From positions 629,399-693,398 of the forward strand of contig JANQOQ010000008.1 in NCBI GenBank assembly GCA_028285755.1: a DNA stretch of 64,000 nucleotides, given 5' to 3'. Shown piece after piece: positions 54,665 through 63,536 of this stretch (positions are counted from its first letter, which is position 1; every line of letters starts with the position of its first letter). The DNA is from Puniceicoccaceae bacterium. GTDB taxonomy: Bacteria; Verrucomicrobiota; Verrucomicrobiia; Opitutales; JAFGAQ01. The position numbers and the translations under genes were made by a program. The notes below the pieces were generated by a model. The model had not been told where the DNA came from and searched no databases. It saw nothing but the letters and a program-made list of their open reading frames with translations.

Positions 54665-56581
54665 TCAATCGTCAAATTGCTCCAAGCGATCCCACCATGT
54701 GTATTTTAGCACAACGGTAGTACCCAAAGCCAATAAGGTAGCAATTACAGCGCCTGCAAAGTCTCTTATGACCAGATACATGGGAGCTGCGATCAGGCAG
54801 GTTTGCCAGATCACGCCAATGATTACGTTAAAAACGTCCCACCAAAAGCTCTTATTCTCAACAAATTCAGGATTCCGTTCCTGAACAAAGTCTTTTACAG
54901 GACCCCATAAACCCCAGGGTTTTACTTTTTCGTAGAAATGGGCCAATACTTCCATATCTCCGGGCTTGGTGCAATAGGACCCCACGAAACAACCTACTAA
55001 TGATATAGCGAAAATGACCGGGAAAAAGAACAATACCTGCATACTTTCCTGAAACGCGGGAAACATGTTATCAAGCACCTGTGGGGCAAGTATTGGGATC
55101 AGCGATGCCAACATGCCAAATGCCATACCGAAGAAAAAACCATAGGCGTTAAAGCGCCACCAATACCATTTCAATACATTGGATGCGGTGTATCCTCCCC
55201 ATAGTGCAGAGACAATTAACTGCAAAATTTGATTCACGTTTTGGACTGCCATTCCCAGGAAGATACTAACGAGAACAATGATAAACCCAACAACGTAGTT
55301 CATGATCTGCAGGTTCCGCTGTGTGGCCTTGGGATTCAGATACTTCAAATATATATCGTGAGTGATATAGACCTGTGCGGCATTCAAGGTGCCCGAGAAT
55401 GTTGACATAAATGCCGCCAATAGACCGGCTAACAAGAATCCCATCAAGCCTACGGGAACAAACTGATCAATGGCTGAAGGTAATATCTGCTCAAAATCGA
55501 GAGCTCCTGCAACGAGTAGATCAAGTCGCTCATAATAAATGATTCCGAGTGCGGCGAAGCCAGCGATCATGATGTATCGTACAGGCATTAAGACAACCGA
55601 GACAAAGCCGCTCATCTTACAGGCTTCAGAGGGCTTACGGGTGGAAAGGATTTTCTGCATATCGTAGTTGGGAGCGGGTCCTGCAGCGCTCACAAAAATC
55701 CCCTTAAACACCATCATCATAAAAAACGCGGTAAACAGTTCGTAGCCATCTTCCTTCAGTTTCTGCTGCACTTCGGGGATATATCCGGTCCAATCTAAAT
55801 TAAGGGACCACCCAAAGAAAGGAGAGGTCCATCCTTCGGGGGTAACCAGTCCATTTGCGCCGACCGCATTAAATGCGATAATTCCGATCGCGATCGCGGA
55901 TACGGTCATTATCAAGTATTGAAGGACATCCGCCCAAACAATACTATTCATACCACCCAGTAGCGTATAAATAACAGCGAAAATAGTGAAGGTAATCCCA
56001 TAAAAGTGAGGAATATATGCAGGATCCAAATCAAGATTCAGATATCCATTGACCAGCTCCCATGGGATGAAAATTTCCATAAATTTTCCTAAACCAACAA
56101 AGCCATATGCTAGAAAGCCCAACCCACTGACGATCGCGAATACAACTACGACCGCATGCGAGAGTTGCGCTCCTCTTCCGGTTCCAAATCGGAAATTGAT
56201 CCACTGCGCACCCGTTGTCACGCCGCTCCTCCGCAACCAGGCAGAAAGAAAAACCATCAGGAATATTTGGTTAAACACCGGCCATAACCAGGGTATCCAA
56301 ATACTCTTCAGCCCATAAACAAAGGCTAACATGACCAACCACATGGTTCCGGAGATATCAAACATCCCAGACGCGTTGGATAGCCCAAGCCTGTACCACG
56401 GTATCGTATTACCCCCCAGGTAATAGTTACCCATGCTTTCAGAAGCTTTTCTGGCAAAATAGATTCCTATCAAGAGTAAGGAAACCAGATAACCAAGAAT
56501 TATAAAAAGATCCAGAGAGTGTATTGGGGTAGCAACAGCAGTACTCTGGATAAGTATACAGAAATCAAGTAGAGAATTCAT
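54665..56581 (-). CDS. Sodium:solute symporter (SSS family)
   Basis: A 638-residue polytopic protein with at least 13 hydrophobic segments. The first helix with DLFIILGYLVSLLLIGIYFARK and the family segment YYLGGNTIPWYRLGLSNASGMFDISG are typical of SSS transporters, as is the mid-protein STFSGTLNAAQVYITHDIYLKYLNPKAT, a conserved helix and loop. It imports a sugar or organic acid with Na+. Its place among deacetylases, an isomerase and GH9 enzymes suggests uptake of a released mono- or disaccharide. It is longer than usual because of a C-terminal extension. Confidence 0.93.
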   Translation of the reverse strand: MNSLLDFCILIQSTAVATPIHSLDLFIILGYLVSLLLIGIYFARKASESMGNYYLGGNTIPWYRLGLSNASGMFDISGTMWLVMLAFVYGLKSIWIPWLWPVFNQIFLMVFLSAWLRRSGVTTGAQWINFRFGTGRGAQLSHAVVVVFAIVSGLGFLAYGFVGLGKFMEIFIPWELVNGYLNLDLDPAYIPHFYGITFTIFAVIYTLLGGMNSIVWADVLQYLIMTVSAIAIGIIAFNAVGANGLVTPEGWTSPFFGWSLNLDWTGYIPEVQQKLKEDGYELFTAFFMMMVFKGIFVSAAGPAPNYDMQKILSTRKPSEACKMSGFVSVVLMPVRYIMIAGFAALGIIYYERLDLLVAGALDFEQILPSAIDQFVPVGLMGFLLAGLLAAFMSTFSGTLNAAQVYITHDIYLKYLNPKATQRNLQIMNYVVGFIIVLVSIFLGMAVQNVNQILQLIVSALWGGYTASNVLKWYWWRFNAYGFFFGMAFGMLASLIPILAPQVLDNMFPAFQESMQVLFFFPVIFAISLVGCFVGSYCTKPGDMEVLAHFYEKVKPWGLWGPVKDFVQERNPEFVENKSFWWDVFNVIIGVIWQTCLIAAPMYLVIRDFAGAVIATLLALGTTVVLKYTWWDRLEQFDD

Positions 56582-56757
56582 ATCAACAAACCCAAGTTTA
56601 CCTCTAATCGGTATGATCGTTACATTTCAAGAATAATCCAGCTTCTTTGCGGTAGTGTCGATCGTAGCTGTCTTGCAATGACATGGAATATTGCGGACAA
56701 ACTATCGACAACTAGGTGGATATCTCGGATCCGGTGATCGAAATCTAACGGTAGCGC

Positions 56758-57597
56758 TTATCGACGATAACTAATCAGCTCAATATCCAACTCCCTGATC
56801 TTCTGGAGAACTTTCGGATGCATCAGGGTGTGAGTTTCCCAGTCACGCTCCTGCGCAACATCGGTGTAGCCGATATGTCCGATAGGTTCCATTTCAGGAT
56901 TTGCGTAGGCCGCATGTACGACCATGATATAGTATCCGGGGGTTAGTTTTTCCAGATTCTCACAGAATTGGTTAACCTGATCCATTAAGGATTTGGGATT
57001 TTCCCAACCCCGGAATCTTTTGAGCTCGTCCGAGTTGTAGTGGTCGAGATAGAGTTCATACTCCTCTGCCAAACGCTCCATCAAAGCACGAATCTGCGGA
57101 TCGTAGTTGGAAAAACCCATATGAGAATTCATGTGGGTGACGTGCGGTATGTATTTTAACCCGAGTTCAATCTGTGCGCGCAGCTCCGCTTCGATTTCCT
57201 CAATATCCCAGTCTGCCTCAGACAATGAAGAATAAGGTGGAAAATTACTGTTCTTCCAAACCATGGGGAAGAAGTAGCCGTCATCATCTACCAGGCTGGG
57301 CGCATGCGTGATGGGACGCCACTTGTAGAGACTCCATTCGCTCGTCAGGGCAAGGTGGATACCAACATCATAATCCGGATGCTCGTTGAGCATCTCTGCA
57401 GCTTCCAGAAACCAGGGGCAAACCGGCATCACCTCGACTGCGGTTGCAATACCCTTGGTATATACATCCAGACACGCAAGATTCGCTGCATGTGAGGACC
57501 CCATATCATCGGTGCGGACCACCAGGTAGACCTTATCATCCGCAAAAACAGATAAAGTAGTTAAAATAGTCAGGAACAGTAGGGGGATCGTTTTCAT
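56758..57597 (-). CDS. Secreted ChbG/HpnK-family (YdjC-like) deacetylase
   Basis: A signal peptide (LLFLTILTTLSVFA) precedes the ChbG/YdjC fold: VRTDDMGSSHAANLAC with the metal Asp pair, DVGIHLALTSEW with His, and THMNSHMGFSNYDP with the other metal His residues. E. coli ChbG removes one N-acetyl group from chitobiose and chitotriose. Here the enzyme is exported, so it would act on oligosaccharides outside the cytoplasm. Specificity for acetylated amino sugars is by family only. Confidence 0.9.
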   Translation of the reverse strand: MKTIPLLFLTILTTLSVFADDKVYLVVRTDDMGSSHAANLACLDVYTKGIATAVEVMPVCPWFLEAAEMLNEHPDYDVGIHLALTSEWSLYKWRPITHAPSLVDDDGYFFPMVWKNSNFPPYSSLSEADWDIEEIEAELRAQIELGLKYIPHVTHMNSHMGFSNYDPQIRALMERLAEEYELYLDHYNSDELKRFRGWENPKSLMDQVNQFCENLEKLTPGYYIMVVHAAYANPEMEPIGHIGYTDVAQERDWETHTLMHPKVLQKIRELDIELISYRR

Positions 57598-57639
57598 GAT
57601 TAGGTGTTTTCGGTTTTACTCAGCCTAGTTTAATGATCC

Positions 57640-58512
57640 CTAAACGTCACAAATCTGTATGGCCTGCTCCAGCGAAGCCAATGGGTCATCACTCGCGGGG
57701 ATGAATTCCTGAGCAACAAAACCACTGTATCCGGTTTTCACAATCGCTTGCATAATAGCTGGATAATACAATTCCTGGGTTTCATCGATTTCATGCCTAC
57801 CAGGGACACCACCCGTGTGATAATGCGCGATGTAGGGATGAAACTCTTCTATTGTAGCGATAACATCACCTTCCATTATCTGCATGTGATAGATATCGTA
57901 CAGTAGTTTAAAGCGCTCAGAACCTACCTGCTTACAAAGTTCCACTCCCCATGTAGTGTAATCACACATGTAGTCTTCATGATTTCTTTTACTATTCAGG
58001 AGTTCCATCACAACGGTCACCCCATGTTTTTCTGCTATGGGTGCAATTCGCTTTAAACCAATAGCACAGTTTTCAATCCCTTTTTCATCATCGAGCCCAT
58101 CACGATTACCCGAAAAACAAATCACATTACGATAACCCGCATTTTTGGCAAAAGGTAATGCGGTTTCGAAAAACTCAACGATCCTGTCATGATTTTCAAC
58201 GCGGTTCAGCCCATTATTAATACCTCCTGGAACTCCACTCAACAATGCATTGGTCAGTCCATGCTTTTTTAAGACAGGGGCATCTTCCATATTTAAAAGT
58301 TCCACGGATTCGATCCCCATTTGTTTTACGGCTTTGCAAAATTCTTCCAGAGGAATATCTCTATAGCACCACTTGCACACGGAGTGGTTAATATTTCCGT
58401 TTAACTTCTTCGGATTCGACGTAGCGGCTTTAAGGCCTTGAACGAGAGTTCCAGGGGCAGCGACAGCCAAAGCACCCGTAGCCATTGATTTTAGGGCAGT
58501 TCTTCTATACAT
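57640..58512 (-). CDS. Hydroxypyruvate isomerase-like TIM-barrel protein with Tat-like signal
   Basis: The N terminus YRRTALKSMATGALAVAAPG resembles a twin-arginine signal. A xylose-isomerase-like barrel follows with metal ligands in VVMELLNSKRNHE (Glu), LLYDIYHMQIMEGD (Asp, His), IAHYHTGGVPGRHEI (His) and VAQEFIP (Glu). The LYDIYHMQIMEGD motif is the hallmark of the hydroxypyruvate isomerase (Hyi) group. Export is odd for a metabolic isomerase but common for PVC members linked to glycan loci. It lies 42 bp after the ChbG gene stop, reading the other way round: this gene is upstream in the same operon. Confidence 0.88.
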   Translation of the reverse strand: MYRRTALKSMATGALAVAAPGTLVQGLKAATSNPKKLNGNINHSVCKWCYRDIPLEEFCKAVKQMGIESVELLNMEDAPVLKKHGLTNALLSGVPGGINNGLNRVENHDRIVEFFETALPFAKNAGYRNVICFSGNRDGLDDEKGIENCAIGLKRIAPIAEKHGVTVVMELLNSKRNHEDYMCDYTTWGVELCKQVGSERFKLLYDIYHMQIMEGDVIATIEEFHPYIAHYHTGGVPGRHEIDETQELYYPAIMQAIVKTGYSGFVAQEFIPASDDPLASLEQAIQICDV

Positions 58513-58549
58513 AATTTTTAAAAGGAGTTCGGATGTATTTTATATGACG

Positions 58550-58581
58550 ATCCGTTTAGTTTGCAATTTTAATCCGTTAGC
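58550..58581. promoter_or_regulatory. Direct repeat ATCCGTT in a divergent promoter region
   Basis: ATCCGTTTAG at 58550-58559 and ATCCGTTAGC at 58572-58581 start 22 bp apart, about two helical turns, between the isomerase-like and GH9 starts. The half-site CCGTTTA also occurs, inverted, in the candidate operator 5' of the second GH9 gene. A regulator site is possible; not proven. Confidence 0.35.
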
Positions 58582-58669
58582 AGACACGGGATATATATGT
58601 AACCACAGATAGCTTTTCGTTTGCGAGCTTCGTAGAAAATTGATTCAACTAAGATCAATATATGTTGAT

Positions 58670-60382
58670 ATGCAGTTTTTGATCAATCACTTGGGATACA
58701 CGATCGGGCGCAGCAAAATTGCAATATTGCAAGCAACTGAGCCTTTTGCTGAAGCCCCGATCATTCAATTGATTAAAAAAGAATCGGGAGAAGCTGTTGC
58801 TCAATTGCAAGGCATCGGAAATCAGCCCGTTAAGGGTTGGTCAGGCAGATTCTTTTCTCAGATAGATTTTAGCGAAATCGAAGAGTCGGGTACCTATTAT
58901 TTTGCCATTGATGAATATCGCTCGCCCGCTTTCAAAATCTGGTATAAAAACTATCTTCTGGAGGAACCGCTTTCCGATATCCTACACTACTTCAGATCCC
59001 AGCGTTCGGGTGGTATCTATGATAAGCATGATGCTTCCTGCCCGGTTTATGGCCAAGATCGCAAGGTAGATGTGCGGGGGGGCTGGTATGATGCCTCTGG
59101 CGATGTCAGCAAATACCTGAGCCACCTCTCATACGCAAATATGATGAATCCTCAGCAAACGCCATTGGTCGTTTGGAACCTTCTAAAGGCGCACGAAATG
59201 CTCGCTTCATCAAATGCGGTAAATAAATACACACAGGAACGTATTTTGGCGGAGGCTACGTTTGGCGGCGACTTCCTGGTGCGCATGCAGGATCCTGCAG
59301 CTTACTTTTATATGACCGTGTTTGATGTCTGGAGTAAGGATGTCAGTAAAAGGGAGATTTGCTCGTTCTCGACCCAGCTGGGCCATAAGGCAGAAAGCTT
59401 TCAGGCGGGATTCAGGCAAGGCGGAGGCATGGCAATTGCCGCTTTGGCTCGTCTCACCCGATCAACAACTTGTGGGGAGTTTGACAGCGCCACTTACCTT
59501 GCTTGTGCGGAAAAGGGGTATGAACATCTGAAGATGCACAATCTGGAGTATCTGGATGATGGAAAGGCAAACATCATCGATGCCTACTGTGCCCTAATGG
59601 CCTGTGTCGAGTTGTATCAATCAGTTAATGATGAGAAGCAAAGCTACTATCTGAATGAATCCAGGATGTGGGCAGATAGCTTAACCTCCTATCGGGCGGA
59701 TCATCCGGAATACGGATCGATCTGGATGGCAGACACCGATGGAAATCGTCCCTATTTCCATGCATCTGACGCAGGATTACCAGGGGTTGCAATGCTGGAA
59801 TACCTAAAGATTGAACCCGATGAAAGTCTAATCAACCCATTTAAAAGCGCCTGTTTAAATGCCCTCAATCAAGAGCTCTTAATGAGCTCTTCAGTTTGGA
59901 ATCCTTTCGGATATCCCCGACAAGTGACTCAAAACGTACATGGAGAGCGAAAGACTGCTTTCTTTTTCCCTCATGAAAATGAAAGCGGCTATTGGTGGCA
60001 GGGCGAAAATGCGCGACTGGGTTCCCTGGCGGTATTTGCAGAGCTTGCCAAAAATCAGCTCGACTTGGGTGAGCAGCAAAAAGCCAGCTGCGAACAGTAT
60101 GCAACGCAAATAGTAGATTGGATTTTGGGGCTAAACCCATTCGATGTATGCATGCTGGACGGCCACGGCTGGAATAATCCGACCTATTGGCCGGAAGTCG
60201 GATACTATAATGCGAAGGGCGGCGTTTGCAATGGGGTGACCTCAGGGTTTGAGGATGAGGCGGATATTGCGTTTAAACCCGACCCCCAATATAAAGACGA
60301 GCTCCAGAGTTGGCGCTGGGGGGAACAGTGGATCCCACACGCTGCCTGGTTGTTGCTGGCAATCGCAGCCAGAAATGCTTAG
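58670..60382 (+). CDS. GH9-family glycosidase without signal peptide
   Basis: The ATG at 58670 gives 570 residues starting FLINHLGYTIG, the usual Ig-like CelD N-terminal domain (about 1-90). The (alpha/alpha)6 domain has GGWYDASGD at 138-145 with the base Asp residues (one residue longer than the classical DAGD) and ends with WRWGEQWIPHAAWLLLA, which carries the acid Glu. No signal peptide is present, whereas the convergent GH9 enzyme has one, so this one is probably cytoplasmic and cuts imported oligosaccharides, like GH9 exo-glucosaminidases or beta-glucosidases. A TTG start at 58640 is less likely. Confidence 0.88.
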   Translation: MQFLINHLGYTIGRSKIAILQATEPFAEAPIIQLIKKESGEAVAQLQGIGNQPVKGWSGRFFSQIDFSEIEESGTYYFAIDEYRSPAFKIWYKNYLLEEPLSDILHYFRSQRSGGIYDKHDASCPVYGQDRKVDVRGGWYDASGDVSKYLSHLSYANMMNPQQTPLVVWNLLKAHEMLASSNAVNKYTQERILAEATFGGDFLVRMQDPAAYFYMTVFDVWSKDVSKREICSFSTQLGHKAESFQAGFRQGGGMAIAALARLTRSTTCGEFDSATYLACAEKGYEHLKMHNLEYLDDGKANIIDAYCALMACVELYQSVNDEKQSYYLNESRMWADSLTSYRADHPEYGSIWMADTDGNRPYFHASDAGLPGVAMLEYLKIEPDESLINPFKSACLNALNQELLMSSSVWNPFGYPRQVTQNVHGERKTAFFFPHENESGYWWQGENARLGSLAVFAELAKNQLDLGEQQKASCEQYATQIVDWILGLNPFDVCMLDGHGWNNPTYWPEVGYYNAKGGVCNGVTSGFEDEADIAFKPDPQYKDELQSWRWGEQWIPHAAWLLLAIAARNA

Positions 60383-62235
60383 CGCTGATCAGTCAAAGCG
60401 GAGCTAACTCCATAGTAAATAATTACTGAAGACAGCAGGGAAATATACTTACACTGGTAGGAAATCTGCCCTTCCAAGTATTCCCAATCGTTGGGAGCCT
60501 GAAAGGTGACATCATAGGACTTCAGGGGTGGTTGGTTCGCAGGCGGAGCACTTGAACGTGTATAGCCCGCATTGGGACCCCCTGACATATACCCTACTGG
60601 GGGTGAAAATTCAATCTGTTGATCTGCATGGTAGAATTTGTTTAAGTAACGCTCTCCACCCAGCTCACCCAGTTGGGTAATGTAGGCAAATCCCAGAGGA
60701 TTACATCCATGGATGTAATTCAATACGCCTGCCATAGCCTTCTCTGAACGAGTTGCATCTGAGGCTTTCACGCCACTCACATTAGCAAGCAAAGCGGCAT
60801 GGTAGGCATCGTAGCTTCTGTTTCCATTCCACCCCCAGGCGCTCCACCCGGTCTTGTTATGGTTGTATGCACCCAAAGTGTTTTGATTCTGCCAGTGGTT
60901 TACAAAACCCCTGAGGAAACTTGCTTTTATAGCGGGATCAGCCCCTGGGTCATTCGCATAGACGAGCATATTGTGCGTATAGAGTGCATGGTCTCCAGAA
61001 AGCATAGTTCTGCTGCTAACCGCATCGTAATTACCTTTTATAAAGCCCAGATACTCTGAACTGCCCGTAAGCAGATGGAGATAGCACGCCGATTCAAAGC
61101 GGTGTCCCAGGCCACTGGTATCCCCATATGTATTCCCATGCGATGCGGTCAGGATCCCGGCAGCCTGATAGTTAATGGGGCTTTGATCCAGTAAATCCGT
61201 ATTGTTTTTGGCCCAATTCCAGGCCTGGATAGCTGCATTCTGTAATGTTTCTGCGTAAGCAGTGATACCCGCCTCATTAAAGACATAGGCACCATAAGCA
61301 AGCATACTCAGTGCCGCACAGGTTGCCTGGCCTGAAGCATCCTCATAGAGACGTACGGCATCGTCTTCGCTCGCTTTGCTGAAAGAATAGGTATAGCCCG
61401 GGGAGGGACTCGAAACCAAATGGCGAACGGATCCATCTGACTTCTGCATCTTAAGAATCCAGTCCAACTGCCATTTTACTTCATCCAGAATATCAGGGAT
61501 GTCATTGGTGCTTTCACCCCCCGGAAGCCCTGTATTGAAGGAATCCCAGAATGTTGGGTTCTTAACATAGTTCGACAAAAGCAGCATTACGGGTGGGTAG
61601 GCGTAGCCAACATATTTGTTAAAATCACCGGCGTCGTGCCACCCCCCGCTCAAGTCTACTTCTGTTCCCTCGATGCCTCCCCCTTTGCCATCGTGCATTT
61701 TACAATTTTGGTCGCCCGGATGACAGGCACTGTCAGTGATCGCCCCCGACTTGGCTATACCGCAGCGCTGATAATACATCGTCTTTAAGGCATGTCTTAG
61801 CAACTCGTTGTATACACCATTTCCAATCCTGAACTCATAGGAACGGACCTCTCTCGCGACATCGAGAATGTAATAGTCTCCCGGTGTCTCGAAAGAAGAA
61901 AAGTCCACATGCCAGACCCTGTCGCCCGAATCCGAATCCGTTTCCCCATTGTTGTAGGCCACCTGGTTCAGCGCCATAACGTTAGAACCCGTTGATGCAT
62001 CAACGAGTTGTATATTTGAGGAAGGTTGATACGACTGATTGGAATTATACCCGACTTGCGGATCTGATAGGATGGCCACTTTCTTCATCCCCGGCAGATA
62101 GCCCAGCTGGTCGACATGGATCGAGGCGATATCGTTGGCTCCCGGGGTCTTAGCCGCATAAGTATGAAGCACACTGAAAAAGAGTAAATAGAGCAAAACA
62201 GCCCGTTTCCTGAAAGGGATAGTCTTTAAGATCAT
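60379..62235 (-). CDS. Secreted GH9-family glycoside hydrolase (cellulase-like)
   Basis: A signal peptide (LLYLLFFSVLHTYA) precedes an Ig-like domain (ASIHVDQLGYLPGMKKVAIL) and a GH9 catalytic domain. GGWHDAGDFNKY carries the base Asp, and WEYLEGQISYQCKYISLL holds the acid Glu near the C terminus. A Cys-rich loop (CHPGDQNCKMHDG) follows the Ig part. GH9 enzymes invert beta-1,4 (also beta-1,3/1,4) glucans or amino-glycans. It is convergent with the cytoplasmic-type GH9; stop codons overlap in TTAG. A LacI gene and a candidate operator lie directly upstream. Confidence 0.94.
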   Translation of the reverse strand: MILKTIPFRKRAVLLYLLFFSVLHTYAAKTPGANDIASIHVDQLGYLPGMKKVAILSDPQVGYNSNQSYQPSSNIQLVDASTGSNVMALNQVAYNNGETDSDSGDRVWHVDFSSFETPGDYYILDVAREVRSYEFRIGNGVYNELLRHALKTMYYQRCGIAKSGAITDSACHPGDQNCKMHDGKGGGIEGTEVDLSGGWHDAGDFNKYVGYAYPPVMLLLSNYVKNPTFWDSFNTGLPGGESTNDIPDILDEVKWQLDWILKMQKSDGSVRHLVSSPSPGYTYSFSKASEDDAVRLYEDASGQATCAALSMLAYGAYVFNEAGITAYAETLQNAAIQAWNWAKNNTDLLDQSPINYQAAGILTASHGNTYGDTSGLGHRFESACYLHLLTGSSEYLGFIKGNYDAVSSRTMLSGDHALYTHNMLVYANDPGADPAIKASFLRGFVNHWQNQNTLGAYNHNKTGWSAWGWNGNRSYDAYHAALLANVSGVKASDATRSEKAMAGVLNYIHGCNPLGFAYITQLGELGGERYLNKFYHADQQIEFSPPVGYMSGGPNAGYTRSSAPPANQPPLKSYDVTFQAPNDWEYLEGQISYQCKYISLLSSVIIYYGVSSALTDQR

Positions 62236-62254
62236 AAGAAAAATTTTTTAAGGG

Positions 62255-62269
62255 TTTTAAACGGTAAAA
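62255..62269 (-). promoter_or_regulatory. Candidate LacI-type operator upstream of the secreted GH9 gene
   Basis: TTTTA-AACGG-TAAAA forms 5-bp inverted arms around a CG-containing centre, the layout of LacI-family operators. It lies 20-34 bp before the GH9 start. The next gene downstream on this strand direction is a LacI regulator, so local control is plausible. Confidence 0.4.
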
Positions 62270-62413
62270 TCATGCGGCCCAACCAGTTCATTTGGGACAA
62301 ATTGAACTTGATCTGTCCAGAGGTGGACGCTTCAAGTTGTTCAATCCGCTAATTAGGTGTCCATTGTAAGGAATTGAATGAACTTACATAACAGGAAGTT
62401 AGGTTTATAGAGC

Positions 62414-63436
62414 CTATTGTAACTTTTTTCTGGGGGCGGATTTTCCATCAATCCATGTGCCGCTCACTAAAATATCTTTGGGGTGTTGAGGAAGTCCGAA
62501 ATCTCGGTTATTAATGCAGGATGATATGTAATTGACTGCAAACTTACCCACTTCCTCAGGGTTATGATAAATGCCTGCGTCGATTTCCGGACAGCTTTCA
62601 GAAATATCCAACGTTACCAGTGCACAATCGCTTGGAACTGAGTATCCGGCATCGATGAGTAACTGGTAATGCTCTTGCTTTGCATGCATGATCACATCCG
62701 GGTTGTGTTTTCTATACCATTCCAGGAAATCGTTTTGCGGCGCAGCGGTAATCAGTTCTGGAATGCTTGGGTATTGAGGAAGGTCCGAGTAATAGGCTCT
62801 ATAGGCAGTGTTCCACATTCTGTCGGAACGTTCCAGTCGTTGAGGACTCATTGTGAAACCGATTCGCTTATAGCCAAGTTGAATGAGTTTACTGATTGCG
62901 AGTTTTACGATCTGAAAGTGATCTCCCAGTACACGAATGGTTTGCGGGTGTTCAACCGTGTTGCTCAGGACAACCGATGTAAATTTGGACCAGTCAATGT
63001 CAATGCGGGTATTGGCATTGGGTTGAGACCCAATGATCACTCCCCGGATGCCTCTTTGGTAGAGTAGGTTTTCAAGGACTTTTGGCTGTTTGGAATAGTC
63101 TGGCCACAAATATTCCGTAATTTCATAGCCAATCTCTCCCGCTCGTTCTTTAGCTCCATCGAGCTTTAAATCTGCGATCTTAAGATGGGGCAGCGATTTA
63201 GATTCAAAGCCTCGTATGTATGCAATAGGCTCGTAATTGGATTTACCCGGCGTGCTCTTGATGGAAGCCATCGCACGGCTCAAGAGCGGGTCGGCGCGGT
63301 ATCCCAGACTTTTAGCTACTTTTTGAACATGGCTTCGGGTAGCCTTGGAAGTATCCCCCGTGTTCCTTAGAGCTTGGGATACGGTTCCTATGGACACTCC
63401 GGCAGCTTTGGCAACTTGTTTGATGGTAGCACGCAT
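62414..63436 (-). CDS. LacI-family transcriptional regulator
   Basis: The N terminus TIKQVAKAAGVSIGTVSQALRN is a LacI helix-turn-helix. It is followed by the RSHVQKVAKSLGYRADPLLSRAM hinge region and a periplasmic-binding-protein-like effector domain (RGVIIGSQPN, then KRIGFTMSPQRLERSD, and later SDCALVTLDISES). At 340 residues it is complete. It lies upstream of the secreted GH9 gene and divergent from the gene at the right edge. It probably controls one or both in response to a sugar. Confidence 0.94.
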   Translation of the reverse strand: MRATIKQVAKAAGVSIGTVSQALRNTGDTSKATRSHVQKVAKSLGYRADPLLSRAMASIKSTPGKSNYEPIAYIRGFESKSLPHLKIADLKLDGAKERAGEIGYEITEYLWPDYSKQPKVLENLLYQRGIRGVIIGSQPNANTRIDIDWSKFTSVVLSNTVEHPQTIRVLGDHFQIVKLAISKLIQLGYKRIGFTMSPQRLERSDRMWNTAYRAYYSDLPQYPSIPELITAAPQNDFLEWYRKHNPDVIMHAKQEHYQLLIDAGYSVPSDCALVTLDISESCPEIDAGIYHNPEEVGKFAVNYISSCINNRDFGLPQHPKDILVSGTWIDGKSAPRKKLQ

Positions 63437-63536
63437 ATTTGTGTTTTAGTGTATCTGAACGTTTCATATTATATCGGGTTGTTACCATGGCAATATCAAA
63501 TGTCATAGCGGGTGATTACTTTTACCCGATTTAATT

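Noticed and set aside
63455-63470. LacI operator in front of lacI (centre AACGTT)
   Set aside because: Only the central 6 bp are symmetric; flanks do not pair, so autoregulation cannot be supported.
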